Shown here piece by piece: positions 37,505 through 47,407 of a DNA stretch of 64,000 nucleotides. Each line of letters opens with the position of its first letter. Position 1 is the stretch's first letter. A program made the translations under genes and the position numbers. Under the pieces are notes generated by a model. It ran no database searches. It was given only the letters and a program-made list of their open reading frames with translations, and was not told the origin of the DNA. Origin of the DNA: Ralstonia sp. 25mfcol4.1 (GTDB taxonomy: Bacteria; Pseudomonadota; Gammaproteobacteria; Burkholderiales; Burkholderiaceae); assembly GCF_900104095.1 (NCBI RefSeq), contig NZ_FNJO01000003.1:477356-541355 (forward strand), in the 5' to 3' direction.

Positions 37505-40500
37505 TCAGCGTTCGCCGAACACCGATTGCCAGAGCGCGCGCACTGGCGCGGTCTGCTCGGCCACGCTGTCGGGCGCCACGCGCGCCTGGTCCTGGCCATC
37601 GAGCCGCAGCTTGTGCTGGCGCGCACGGAACAGCCGGTAGGCATCGCCCACGGCCAGCGCCAGCCCGGCGTCGATCAGGTTCAGCACGCCGGCCATGCGC
37701 AGCAGCGCGATATTGCCCGCGTTGCGCGTCAGCTCCGGATGCGCGCCGCTGTGCAGCAGCACCAGGTACTGCACCGTGAACTCGATATCGACCATGCCGC
37801 CGCGATCGTGCTTGAGGTCGAACAGCGCGGTCGGGTTGGGATGGCCCTCGGCCACCTTGGCGCGCATCTGCACGATTTCCTCGCGCAGCGCCACGGCATC
37901 GCGCGGCTGGCGCAGGATCTCGTCGCGCAGGTCCTCGAACCGGTTGCCGATGTCGCGGTCGCCGGCGCAGAAGCGGGCCCGCGTCAGCGCCTGGTGCTCC
38001 CAGACCCACGCGGTGTTGTCGCCCTCGCGCAACTGGTAGCGCCGGAACGCGTCGAAGCTCGTCACCAGCAGCCCCGCCGCCCCGTTCGGCCGCAGCCGCG
38101 TGTCCACGTCGAACAGCATGCCCGCCGCCGTATGACTGGTCAGCCAGGTGATCAGCCGGCGCGCGTACGCGGCGTAGACGTCGGGCGCGCGTTCATGGTC
38201 GTCGTCGTACAGGAAGATCAGGTCCAGGTCCGACGCATAACCCAGTTCCTTGCCGCCCAGCCGGCCGTAGGCGATGACCGCGAAGCGCGGCGACTCGCAA
38301 TGGCGGGTGGCCAGCTGGCGCCACACCACCTGCATGGTGACCTCCAGCATGGCATCGGCCAGATCGGACAGGCGGTCGGCCACCTGCTCGACGGTCAGCA
38401 GCCCCTGCAGGTCCTGCAGCAGGATGCGGAAGGTCTCGGCATGGTGCTCGCGGCGCAGGATGTCCATCTGCGTTTCGACCTGCCCGTCGGATGCCTGCAG
38501 CCGCTCCGACAGGCGCTGGCGGAAACCGGCCCAGTCCGGCGCGCCGGCCAGCGCATCGCTGTCCAGCAGTTCGTCGAGCAGTTGCGGATGCCGGGTCAGG
38601 TAGGTGGCCGCCCAGCGCGACGCGTGCAGCGTCTGTGCCACGCGATCCATCGCCTGCGGGTATTCGGACAGCAGCGACAGGTAAGAGGCCCGGCGGCTGA
38701 TCGCATCCAGGAAGTCCAGGAAGCGCGCGATCGTGGCGTCGGCATCGTCCTGCTTGACTGCCAGATCCAGCGCACGGTTGACGAGCAGATCGAAGCGGCC
38801 CCGGCTGGTTTCCGACAGCGCGCGATAGCGCATCGACGTGCCGATGGCCCGCAGACGGTCGTAAAGCCCGGTGCAGTCGCTGAAGCCCGCCGCCTGCAGC
38901 GCCTGGCACGGCGACGACTCCGGGTCGGTCTCGTCGTCATCGTCGCCCGGGTTCGACTGCGTGGCGCGCGACGCCATTTCCTCGCGCACCAGCGCCGGCC
39001 ACAGCGGCTCGCTCTGCGCCGTCTCGCCGTCGGCGAACGGATCGGCAAAGGTGGCTTCGAACTGCTGCGCCACCGGGTCCATCAGCGTGTTCATCTGCGC
39101 GACCAGCGCGTCCCAGCCGGCGCAGCCCATCATCAGCGCCACGGCCTCGCGTTCGTCGTCCGACGTGGGCAGGTGATGCGTCTGGGCATCGTCGCGGTAC
39201 TGGAGCCGGTGTTCCAGCTGGCGCAGGAAGCGGTAGGCATCGGCCAGTTGCTCGGCCTGGCCGGCCGGCAAAAGATTGCGTGCCACCGCCACGTCCAGCA
39301 CTTCAAGGGTGGGCCGCACGCGCAGCGCGGGATCTTGCCCGCCGCGGATCAGCTGGAACACCTGGGCCATGAACTCGATCTCGCGGATGCCGCCGCGGCC
39401 CAGCTTGATGTTGAACGATCGCTGGTTCACGCCATGGCCCGCCAGCCCGCCGCTGCGCTTGGCTGCTTCCGAACGGATCTGGGCGTGCAGCGAGCGGATG
39501 GCGGCAATCACGCCGTAGTCCAGGTAGCGGCGGAACACGAACGGCGTGGTCATGCGGCCGAGCAGCGCGGCGGCGCGCGCGGCATGTGGGGTATCGACGG
39601 CCGACACCACCCGGCCCTTGATCCACGCATAGCGTTCCCACTCGCGGCCCTGCACCACCAGGTACTCCTCGAGCATGCCGAAGCTGCAGACCAGCGGCCC
39701 GGCGTCGCCGTTCGGGCGCAGGCGCATGTCCACGCGGAACACGTAGCCGTCGCCGGTGACTTCCGACAGCAGCGTGATCAGCCGCCGCCCCAGCCGGATG
39801 AAGTATTCGTGGTTGGACAGGCTGCGCGTCCCGCCCCGCGTGTCGCCATCCTCGTCGTAAAGAAAGATCAGGTCGATGTCGGACGACACGTTCAGCTCGC
39901 GCCCGCCCAGCTTGCCCATGCCGACCACCACCAGTTCCTGCACCTCGCCGCTCTGGTCGCCGGTGGGCTGGCCGAAGGTGGCCGCGAGGTCGTCGCCGAG
40001 CACGCGCAGACCATACTGGATCGACAGTTCGGCCAGGTCGGTCATGGCGCCGGTGATCTCGGCCAGCGTGGCCAGCCCGCGCAGGTCCCGCTCGATCACC
40101 ACGCACATCACTTCGGCGCGCAGGCGCCGCAGCGCTTGGCCTGCGGCGGCCTCGGCATCTGCCGATGGCGCGTGCAGGGCCTTCAGGCGCGCTTCCATCC
40201 AGTCGCGTGTGATCGGGCCGACCGCCGCCTCCGCGACCACACCCGGCAGCCCCGCGCGCGCGGCCAGCACGCGCCGCGCGTAATGGGAGTACGCCGCCGA
40301 GTACAATACGTGACCCTCGCAATCCGCGGGGGTCAGTCCCTGCGCCGTCATCGTGGCAAAGGCCCCCTGGGCCATGTTGCCGATCGGTCCGGCGGCGCCC
40401 GGCGATGCCAGGATCGAAGTGGTTCCGGCGCCATCCAGCGGGTGCTGCGGGCCGGTCGATGCCGGGGCGGTGCCCGCGGCGGAACTCGTCGGATCAGGGA

Positions 40501-40507
40501 CAGTCAT
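37505..40507 (-). CDS. glnE: Glutamine synthetase adenylyltransferase/deadenylase
   Basis: A 1000-residue bifunctional enzyme that adenylylates and de-adenylylates glutamine synthetase in response to PII and glutamine. It has two nucleotidyltransferase domains: GKLGGRELNVSSDIDLIFLY near residue 200 (deadenylylase) and YGRLGGKELGYASDLDLIFL near 745 (adenylyltransferase), each with the G-G/DxD pattern. A signalling segment lies between them. The start may be up to 44 residues further in. The opposite strand is stop-free throughout but is not a gene. Confidence 0.96.
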   Translation of the reverse strand: MTVPDPTSSAAGTAPASTGPQHPLDGAGTTSILASPGAAGPIGNMAQGAFATMTAQGLTPADCEGHVLYSAAYSHYARRVLAARAGLPGVVAEAAVGPITRDWMEARLKALHAPSADAEAAAGQALRRLRAEVMCVVIERDLRGLATLAEITGAMTDLAELSIQYGLRVLGDDLAATFGQPTGDQSGEVQELVVVGMGKLGGRELNVSSDIDLIFLYDEDGDTRGGTRSLSNHEYFIRLGRRLITLLSEVTGDGYVFRVDMRLRPNGDAGPLVCSFGMLEEYLVVQGREWERYAWIKGRVVSAVDTPHAARAAALLGRMTTPFVFRRYLDYGVIAAIRSLHAQIRSEAAKRSGGLAGHGVNQRSFNIKLGRGGIREIEFMAQVFQLIRGGQDPALRVRPTLEVLDVAVARNLLPAGQAEQLADAYRFLRQLEHRLQYRDDAQTHHLPTSDDEREAVALMMGCAGWDALVAQMNTLMDPVAQQFEATFADPFADGETAQSEPLWPALVREEMASRATQSNPGDDDDETDPESSPCQALQAAGFSDCTGLYDRLRAIGTSMRYRALSETSRGRFDLLVNRALDLAVKQDDADATIARFLDFLDAISRRASYLSLLSEYPQAMDRVAQTLHASRWAATYLTRHPQLLDELLDSDALAGAPDWAGFRQRLSERLQASDGQVETQMDILRREHHAETFRILLQDLQGLLTVEQVADRLSDLADAMLEVTMQVVWRQLATRHCESPRFAVIAYGRLGGKELGYASDLDLIFLYDDDHERAPDVYAAYARRLITWLTSHTAAGMLFDVDTRLRPNGAAGLLVTSFDAFRRYQLREGDNTAWVWEHQALTRARFCAGDRDIGNRFEDLRDEILRQPRDAVALREEIVQMRAKVAEGHPNPTALFDLKHDRGGMVDIEFTVQYLVLLHSGAHPELTRNAGNIALLRMAGVLNLIDAGLALAVGDAYRLFRARQHKLRLDGQDQARVAPDSVAEQTAPVRALWQSVFGER

Positions 40508-40606
40508 TCCAGTTACTTTGCTTTATCGGGCAGGCGCCGTAGAGACCGCGGTGGCGCTTGCACGCACCACTTTGGAGAGCGGCTAGTATTGTCGGATAAT
40601 CTGCGC

Positions 40607-43600
40607 ATGTCCAGCCGCCCCACCGCCCCGGACGACGGTTCCGCATCCCCACGCGCGGGCGGTGACGGTACCGCCGCGGTCGCCGCTTCCCCTGCTTCGC
40701 AAACCGCCGAGCCCGGCCGTGGCCGGCGCGTGCTGGCGCGCGTCCGCAAAGCTCCGGGCCTGGTCTGGCAAGGCCTGCGCGCGCTGGCACGGCACCCCGC
40801 CTGGGGCCGGCTCTGGCGCATGCTGGTGCGCATCGTGGCCGTGCTGGCCGCGCTGGCCATCGTCGCCGTCCTGCTGATCCGTTTTGTCCTCTGGCCCCAG
40901 GCCCATACCGCACGCCAGTGGCTGGAGCAGCAAGGGTCCGCCGCGCTGACCGCCAATCTCACCATCGGCCAGCTCGACACCTACTGGGACGGCTGGCATC
41001 CGGCGTTCCGCGCCAGCAATGTGCAGGCGATGGACCACGATCGCCGGATGCTGCTGTCGGCCGGCACGCTCGAAGGCAAGCTGTCCTGGCAATCGGTGCC
41101 GGCACTGACCCTGCAGTTCGCCAGCCTGACGGCAGACCGCACCGACGTGCTGATCCGCCGTACCGACAAGGGCGCGCTGCTGGTGGCCGGGGTGCCGATC
41201 GAGGCCACCCGGTCGTCCAGCGAGGACGATCCATTCCTGAACTGGCTGCTGTCGCAGGGCCATATCGATCTGAAGAGCGGCAACCTGCGCTGGCTCGACG
41301 AAAAGGCGAAGCTGCCGCAGCTCGATGTCGCCGACATCCACTTCACGTCAGACCGCCATGGCGTGCAGCACACGGTTCGCCTGGAGGCACGCAGCGCATC
41401 GCTGGCGCCGCAGCCGCTGGTCTTCCAGGCCAACCTGCGGCACGACTACCTGCATGGCGCCGGCAACTGGCGGCATTGGGCCGGCCAGGCCAGCTGGGCC
41501 TTCAACCAGCTGCAGCTGCCGGTGGTGCAGCGATACCTGGCGATCTTCGACAACGTCAACAGCGGCGTCTTCAGCACCGACGGCACCGTGGACATCCGCG
41601 GTGGCCATGTGCTGCGCAGCCAGCTGCGGCTGCGCGCGACGGGCGTGGACCTGTTGCTGACGGGCGCCACCGAGCCGCTCAAGCTGACCAACGCGCAGGC
41701 GCTGCTGCTGCACAAGGGCGACCGCGGGGGCAACAACTCGCTGACCATCGACACGCTGCTCTGGCAGGGCGAACCGCAGGCTGGGCCGCCTTCCGCCACC
41801 GATGCGTCGTGGCGCGACGGCATGCGCAAGGTCACCATCGACTGGGCCCGCGACAACGCCGGCCACTTGCGCAAGTTCGCGCTGCGCGCGCCAACCTTCG
41901 ACCTGAACACGGTGCGCGCGCTGGCCACGTCGATGCCGATCGATACGGCGATGCTGCGCCAGTTGCGCGCGCTGCAGCCGGCCGGCCATATCGACAACCT
42001 CGACGTCACCTGGTCGCGCGAGCGGGCCGGCCTGCTGTCGCGCGGGCCCGGCGTGCCGCACTACACGGTGCAGGGCACGCTGCGCAGCGTATCGGTCAAC
42101 AGCCAGCCGGCGGTGCCGGCCGTGGGCCCGGACGGCAAACCCCACACCGGCACGCCCGGCTTCAGCCGCCTGTCCGGCAACTTCAGCTTCGACGACCGAC
42201 AGGGCACCGCGCGCGTGGACAGCACCGGCGCCACGCTGAGCTTCCCCGGCGTATTCGACGACCCGCTCATACCGTTCGACGAACTGCGCGGCGAAGTGCG
42301 CTGGCGCCACGACACCGACAACAAGCTCGTGGTGACCACGGAAGGCATCCGCTTTGCCAACACCGACACCGCCGGCACCGTGCGCGGCAGCTGGCGCGCG
42401 GGCGGCGACGGCCATAGCGGCATCGCCGACCTGTCCGGCGAGCTGGACCGCGCGCTGGCCAACCGTGTGCCGCGCTACCTGCCGTCGACCATGCCGGCCA
42501 CGCGCCACTACCTGGAAGGCGCGCTGGTCGGCGGCGAGGCCTACGACGTGAAGTTCCTGGTCAAGGGCGACCTGTACCACTTCCCGTTCCACCCGCCGTT
42601 CGCCAAGGCCGGCGACTTCCGCGTGGAGGTGCCGGTACGCAACGTGAGCTACCAGATCGCCCCGCACGAAACGGGCCCGAACATCGGCGGCACCGCCGGC
42701 AGCAACGTCGGGGCCACCACCGGCGCCGGCGCCAGCGGCGGCATGGCCTGGCCCGATTTCACCGACATTTCCGGCGACCTGCTGTTCGAGCGCAGCACGA
42801 TGTCGTTCCAGGTCAAACAGGCTGGCGTACGCGGCATTCCGGGGATCGTGCTGCGCGATGTCGGCGGCAAGATCGACGACCTGGGCGACCACGGCCACCT
42901 GACGATCGACGGTGGCGCCACCGGGCCGGTGCAAGGCTTCCTGCGCTATGTGGCGACCACGCCGGTCAGGGGCTGGACGGCCAACGTGACCGACAGCGCG
43001 CGCGCGCCGGGCCACGGCGAACTGAAACTGAAGCTGGACCTGCCGCTGAGCCACGCCGCAGGGTCGAAGGTCAACGGCGAATTCCGCTTCCCTGGCAACG
43101 ACGTGACGCTGTTCCCGGAGCTGCCCACGCTGTTCGGCGCCACCGGCGCGGTCGCCTTCGACGAGCACGGCTTCCAGCTGAACCACGTGCGCGGCCGCTT
43201 TCTGGGAGGCGAAACCCGCATTACCGGCGGCACCCAGCCGGACGGCACCACCCACGTGGCCATTGCCGGCACGGCCACGGCACAGGGTCTGCGCGATGTA
43301 CTGGGCGCCGGCGCCGCCGCGCTGGGCAAGCGCATCGAGGGCAGCACGCCGTACAGCGCCGTGGTGGGCGTGCGGGACAAGCGCCTGCAGATGCAGCTGG
43401 CATCGGATCTCAACGGGCTGGCGCTCGACCTGCCGCCCCCGCTGGCCAAGCTGGCGGGACAGGAACTGCCGCTGCGCTTCGACCTGCGCCCGTCGGCCAC
43501 CCGCGCCGGACTGGACGACATGACGATCCAGTTCGCCAACAATGCCGCCGCGCGCTACGTGCTGCGGCGGGGCGACACGACCGAGGTGATCGCGGGCGGC

Positions 43601-44920
43601 ATCGGGGTCGGCCAGCCTGCCCCGCTGCCGGCCAGCGGCGTGACCGTGGCGATCAACACCGACCGGCTCGACGTGGACGCCTGGCGTGCCGTGCTCGACC
43701 CGGCGTCGAACGACCGCCAGCCGGCCGGCGACGTGGACCGCTCGTCACCGTTCCTGCCCGAGCGCGTCAATGTGCGGACCAAATCGCTCGATGCCTTCGG
43801 CCGCGAGCTGAACGACGTGACGATCGACGCCAATCGCGAAGGCGGCGGCTGGAACCTGCAGATGGCATCGCGCCAGATCACCGGCAACGGCCAGTGGCGG
43901 CGCGACAGCACCAATCCGGCCGGGTCGCTGACCGTGCGGCTGTCGCACCTGGACATTCCCGACGCCACCGACGACGGCCACATGACCGAGGCCATCACGC
44001 GCAGCGTCGAGGAAATGCCGGCGCTGGACCTGTCCGTCGAGCGATTCGTGCTGCATGGCCGCGACTTTGGCAAGCTGGAGGTCAAGGCCCATACCAGCCA
44101 CACCGACAACCAGCCGGTCTGGACGCTGGACAGCCTGAGCATCGAGCAGCCGGGCGCCACGCTGACCGGCAGCGGCAGCTGGCGCCTGCCGCGCCGCCTG
44201 CGCGAGGCGGCGGCGCAGGGCAATGTGTCGCCCACCGAGGGCCGCCGCACGCTGCTCAACTTCAAGCTCGACGTCCGCAACGCCGGCGACGTGCTGGACC
44301 GCTTCGGCCTGGCCCACACGGTGCGCGACGGCAAGGGGTCGCTCGAAGGCCGCATCGCGTGGCGCGGGTCGCCGATGTCGATCGATTACCCGAGCCTGTC
44401 GGGGCGGCTGAACCTGAGCCTGGAAAACGGCCAGATCCTCAGCGTGGAACCGGGCGCGGCGCGGCTGCTGGGCGTGCTGAGCCTGCAGAGCCTGCTGCGC
44501 TTTGCCACGCTCGACTTCCGCTCGCTGGCCAGCAAGGGGCTGGTGTTCGACGACATCACCGGATCGGGCACCATCGAGAACGGCGTAGGCAAGATCGACG
44601 AATTCCGCTTCAAGGGCAGCCAGGTGATGGCCTCGATGACCGGCACGGCCGACCTGCTGCATGAAACGCAGGACCTGCAGGTGGCCGTGGTGCCGCGCAT
44701 CAACGCCACCACCACTTCGGTGGCAGCCGCGTTCATCAACCCGGTGCTGGGCATCGGCACGCTGGCGGCCCAGCTGCTGTTCGCGGACGAGTTCTCGAAG
44801 GTCTTCACGCAGCACTACCACGTGAGCGGATCGTGGGCCGACCCCAAGGTCACCAAAGTGGAGGACAATAAGTCGCGCCAGGCGCCGGTACAGGACCGTT
44901 CGGGCGTCTTTACCCGCTGA
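40607..44920 (+). CDS. yhdP: YhdP-family AsmA-like envelope protein
   Basis: A 1437-residue inner-membrane-anchored periplasmic protein. Residues 73-96 are the membrane anchor after a basic 70-residue cytoplasmic head. The rest is a repeated beta-groove, ending in the AsmA-like C-terminal domain (LNLSLENGQILSVEPGAARLLG region near 1270). YhdP and its relatives bridge the envelope and move phospholipid to the outer membrane. A Gly/Ala/Thr-rich insert (about 685-715) looks lineage-specific. ATG 40607 is the first start giving the family N-terminus; the frame is open far upstream only because it is antisense to glnE. Confidence 0.93.
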   Translation: MSSRPTAPDDGSASPRAGGDGTAAVAASPASQTAEPGRGRRVLARVRKAPGLVWQGLRALARHPAWGRLWRMLVRIVAVLAALAIVAVLLIRFVLWPQAHTARQWLEQQGSAALTANLTIGQLDTYWDGWHPAFRASNVQAMDHDRRMLLSAGTLEGKLSWQSVPALTLQFASLTADRTDVLIRRTDKGALLVAGVPIEATRSSSEDDPFLNWLLSQGHIDLKSGNLRWLDEKAKLPQLDVADIHFTSDRHGVQHTVRLEARSASLAPQPLVFQANLRHDYLHGAGNWRHWAGQASWAFNQLQLPVVQRYLAIFDNVNSGVFSTDGTVDIRGGHVLRSQLRLRATGVDLLLTGATEPLKLTNAQALLLHKGDRGGNNSLTIDTLLWQGEPQAGPPSATDASWRDGMRKVTIDWARDNAGHLRKFALRAPTFDLNTVRALATSMPIDTAMLRQLRALQPAGHIDNLDVTWSRERAGLLSRGPGVPHYTVQGTLRSVSVNSQPAVPAVGPDGKPHTGTPGFSRLSGNFSFDDRQGTARVDSTGATLSFPGVFDDPLIPFDELRGEVRWRHDTDNKLVVTTEGIRFANTDTAGTVRGSWRAGGDGHSGIADLSGELDRALANRVPRYLPSTMPATRHYLEGALVGGEAYDVKFLVKGDLYHFPFHPPFAKAGDFRVEVPVRNVSYQIAPHETGPNIGGTAGSNVGATTGAGASGGMAWPDFTDISGDLLFERSTMSFQVKQAGVRGIPGIVLRDVGGKIDDLGDHGHLTIDGGATGPVQGFLRYVATTPVRGWTANVTDSARAPGHGELKLKLDLPLSHAAGSKVNGEFRFPGNDVTLFPELPTLFGATGAVAFDEHGFQLNHVRGRFLGGETRITGGTQPDGTTHVAIAGTATAQGLRDVLGAGAAALGKRIEGSTPYSAVVGVRDKRLQMQLASDLNGLALDLPPPLAKLAGQELPLRFDLRPSATRAGLDDMTIQFANNAAARYVLRRGDTTEVIAGGIGVGQPAPLPASGVTVAINTDRLDVDAWRAVLDPASNDRQPAGDVDRSSPFLPERVNVRTKSLDAFGRELNDVTIDANREGGGWNLQMASRQITGNGQWRRDSTNPAGSLTVRLSHLDIPDATDDGHMTEAITRSVEEMPALDLSVERFVLHGRDFGKLEVKAHTSHTDNQPVWTLDSLSIEQPGATLTGSGSWRLPRRLREAAAQGNVSPTEGRRTLLNFKLDVRNAGDVLDRFGLAHTVRDGKGSLEGRIAWRGSPMSIDYPSLSGRLNLSLENGQILSVEPGAARLLGVLSLQSLLRFATLDFRSLASKGLVFDDITGSGTIENGVGKIDEFRFKGSQVMASMTGTADLLHETQDLQVAVVPRINATTTSVAAAFINPVLGIGTLAAQLLFADEFSKVFTQHYHVSGSWADPKVTKVEDNKSRQAPVQDRSGVFTR

Positions 44921-44989
44921 AGCCGCGACCGTCCGATCCCTGCCCGCTACACGATCCATCCCCGCCCCGATCCGATAGAGGAAGCCACG

Positions 44990-45814
44990 ATGACCGCTGC
45001 CAATCCGTTCCGCGTCGCCGCCATCCAGACCGTGACGGGCACGTCGCTCGACGACAACCTTGCCCGCGCCGACGCCCTGATTGCCGAAGCCGCCCACGGC
45101 GGTGCGGGCCTGGTATTGCTGCCCGAGTACTTCTGCATGATGGGCCGGCATGAATCGGACAAGGTGGCCATCCGCGAGCGCGACGGCGACGGCCCGGTGC
45201 AGCGATTCCTGGCCGATGCCGCGCGCCGGCACCGGATCTGGCTGGTCGGCGGCACGTTGCCGATGTGGTGCGGAGACGACAATCGCGTCTACAACGCGTC
45301 GCTGGCCTTCGACCCGCACGGCGCACGCGTGGCGCGCTATGACAAGATCCACCTGTTCGGCTTTACCAGGGGCGACGAGAATTTCGACGAATCGCGCACG
45401 ATCCTGGCCGGCAAGACGCCTGTGGCGTTCGACGCCCCCTGTGGCCGCGTGGCGATGTCGATCTGCTACGACCTGCGCTTTCCGGAGCTGTATCGCGGGC
45501 TGGCAAAGGGCGGCGAAGGCGTCAGCTTGATTCTGATGCCGGCCGCCTTCACCTACACCACCGGACAGGCGCACTGGGAAATCCTGCTGCGGGCCCGCGC
45601 CATCGAAAATCAATGCTATGTGCTGGCGGCTGCACAAGGCGGCAAGCATGAAAACGGCCGCCGCACCTGGGGCCATTCGATGCTGGTGGACCCCTGGGGC
45701 GAGCTGATGGGCGTGCTGCCCGAAGGCGAAGGCGTGGTGTCGGGGGTGGTGGATCCGGCCAGGCTGGCCGAAGTGCGTCAGAACCTGCCGGCACTGCGCC
45801 ATCGCGTACTGTAG
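44990..45814 (+). CDS. Carbon-nitrogen hydrolase (Nit1/NIT2-like)
   Basis: A 274-residue nitrilase-superfamily amidase with the Glu46 (LLPEYF), Lys119 (YDKIHLF) and Cys159 (SICYDLRFPEL) triad. The Nit branch removes deaminated glutathione or omega-amides; gene order yhdP-nit-tldD is common in beta- and gamma-proteobacteria. The exact substrate is inferred, not shown. Confidence 0.92.
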   Translation: MTAANPFRVAAIQTVTGTSLDDNLARADALIAEAAHGGAGLVLLPEYFCMMGRHESDKVAIRERDGDGPVQRFLADAARRHRIWLVGGTLPMWCGDDNRVYNASLAFDPHGARVARYDKIHLFGFTRGDENFDESRTILAGKTPVAFDAPCGRVAMSICYDLRFPELYRGLAKGGEGVSLILMPAAFTYTTGQAHWEILLRARAIENQCYVLAAAQGGKHENGRRTWGHSMLVDPWGELMGVLPEGEGVVSGVVDPARLAEVRQNLPALRHRVL

Positions 45815-45883
45815 GATTCAGGGCATTACTGTTTGCATTTCCCCGTGGCCCGGGTCGCCACGGGGTTCAAGACAAGGACAATC

Positions 45884-47344
45884 ATGAACGCCGGAGATCT
45901 CGGAATTCGCAACCTGGCCACCGCGCAACAGCTGCTGCTGGCACCGTACGGTCTTGACGAGGCCACGCTCCAGCGCGTGCTGGCCGACATCTTCACGCAC
46001 AAGGTGGACTACGCCGACCTGTACTTCCAGCACACCCGCAACGAGGCGTGGAGCCTGGAGGAAGGCATCGTCAAGTCGGGCAGCTTCAGCATCGACCAGG
46101 GCGTGGGCGTGCGCGCCGTATCGGGCGACAAGACCGCCTTTGCGTATTCGGACGACATCAGCCTGGCGGCGCTGTCGCAGGCCGCCGCGGCCACGCGCAC
46201 GATCGGCCGCGCCGGCAGCGGGCGCGTCAAGGTGGCCGGCAGCATGGCATCGCATACCGGCCGCAACCTCTACGCGCCCAACGACCCGCTCGATTCGATG
46301 ACGGCCACCGAAAAGGTGGCGCTGCTGGAAAAGATCGAGAAGCTGGCCCGCGCCAAGGACCCCCGCGTGGTGCAGGTCATGGCCGGCCTGGCCGGTGAAT
46401 ACGACGTGGTGCTGGTGGCGCGCAGCGACGGCGTGATCGCCGCCGACGTGCGCCCGCTGGTGCGCGTATCGGTCACGGTCATCGCCGAACAGAACGGCCG
46501 CCGCGAGATTGGCTCGTCCGGTGGTGGCGGCCGCTACGCGTACGGCTACTTTACCGACGACCTGCTGCGCAAGTACGTGGACGAGGCCGTGGCGTCCGCG
46601 CTGGTCAACCTGGATGCGCGCCCGGCCCCGGCCGGCGCGATGACCGTCGTCCTGGGTCCGGGCTGGCCCGGCGTGCTGCTGCACGAAGCCGTTGGCCATG
46701 GGCTGGAAGGCGACTTCAACCGCAAGGGCTCGTCGGCCTTCGCCGGCCGGATGGGCGAGCGCGTGGCCGCCAAGGGCGTGACCGTGGTGGATGACGGCAC
46801 GATCGAGAACCGCCGCGGATCCCTGAACCTGGACGACGAGGGCAACCCGACCCAGTGCACCACGCTGATCGAGGACGGCATCCTGACCGGCTTTATCCAG
46901 GACACGCTCAACGCGCGCCTGATGAAGATGCCGGTCACCGGCAACGCCCGCCGCGAAAGCTACGCCGCGCTGCCCATGCCGCGCATGACCAACACCTACA
47001 TGCTGAACGGCGACCGCGACCCGCAGGAGATCATCGCCAGCGTGAAGCGGGGCCTGTATGCCGTGAACTTCGGCGGCGGCCAGGTGGACATCACCAACGG
47101 CAAGTTCGTGTTCTCGGCCAGCGAGGCGTACATGATCGAGGACGGCAAGATCACGTACCCGGTCAAGGGCGCGACGCTGGTCGGCAACGGCCCCGAATCG
47201 CTGAAGGACGTGACGATGATCGGCAACGACATGCGCCTGGACTCGGGCGTGGGCGTCTGCGGCAAGGAAGGCCAGAGCGTGCCGGTCGGCGTGGGCCAGC
47301 CGACGCTGCGCATCGAGAACATGACGGTGGGCGGCACGGCCTGA
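45884..47344 (+). CDS. tldD: Metalloprotease TldD
   Basis: A 486-residue subunit of the TldD/TldE protease. The zinc site is His267-Glu268-x3-His272 in [13 protein letters not shown], with the third ligand Cys near the C-terminus (GVCGKEG). Known roles are cleavage of unfolded peptides, microcin maturation and antitoxin degradation. TldE/PmbA is not in this window. ATG 45884 gives the family start; terminated by a hairpin. Confidence 0.95.
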   Translation: MNAGDLGIRNLATAQQLLLAPYGLDEATLQRVLADIFTHKVDYADLYFQHTRNEAWSLEEGIVKSGSFSIDQGVGVRAVSGDKTAFAYSDDISLAALSQAAAATRTIGRAGSGRVKVAGSMASHTGRNLYAPNDPLDSMTATEKVALLEKIEKLARAKDPRVVQVMAGLAGEYDVVLVARSDGVIAADVRPLVRVSVTVIAEQNGRREIGSSGGGGRYAYGYFTDDLLRKYVDEAVASALVNLDARPAPAGAMTVVLGPGWPGVLLHEAVGHGLEGDFNRKGSSAFAGRMGERVAAKGVTVVDDGTIENRRGSLNLDDEGNPTQCTTLIEDGILTGFIQDTLNARLMKMPVTGNARRESYAALPMPRMTNTYMLNGDRDPQEIIASVKRGLYAVNFGGGQVDITNGKFVFSASEAYMIEDGKITYPVKGATLVGNGPESLKDVTMIGNDMRLDSGVGVCGKEGQSVPVGVGQPTLRIENMTVGGTA

Positions 47345-47370
47345 GCCTGGACTGCCCGACCTTGACGAAG

Positions 47371-47397
47371 CGGCCGCATCAGCGGCCGTTTTCTTTT
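47371..47397 (+). terminator. Terminator of tldD
   Basis: CGGCCGC ATCA GCGGCCG followed by TTTTCTTTTT. Confidence 0.85.
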
Positions 47398-47407
47398 TCC
47401 GGCGAGA

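Noticed and set aside
37355..40606. A stop-free plus-strand frame of more than 1000 codons joined in frame to yhdP
   Set aside because: It is exactly antisense to glnE, His/Arg/Gln-rich and without any family pattern; it arises from the codon bias of a GC-rich gene. yhdP starts at 40607.
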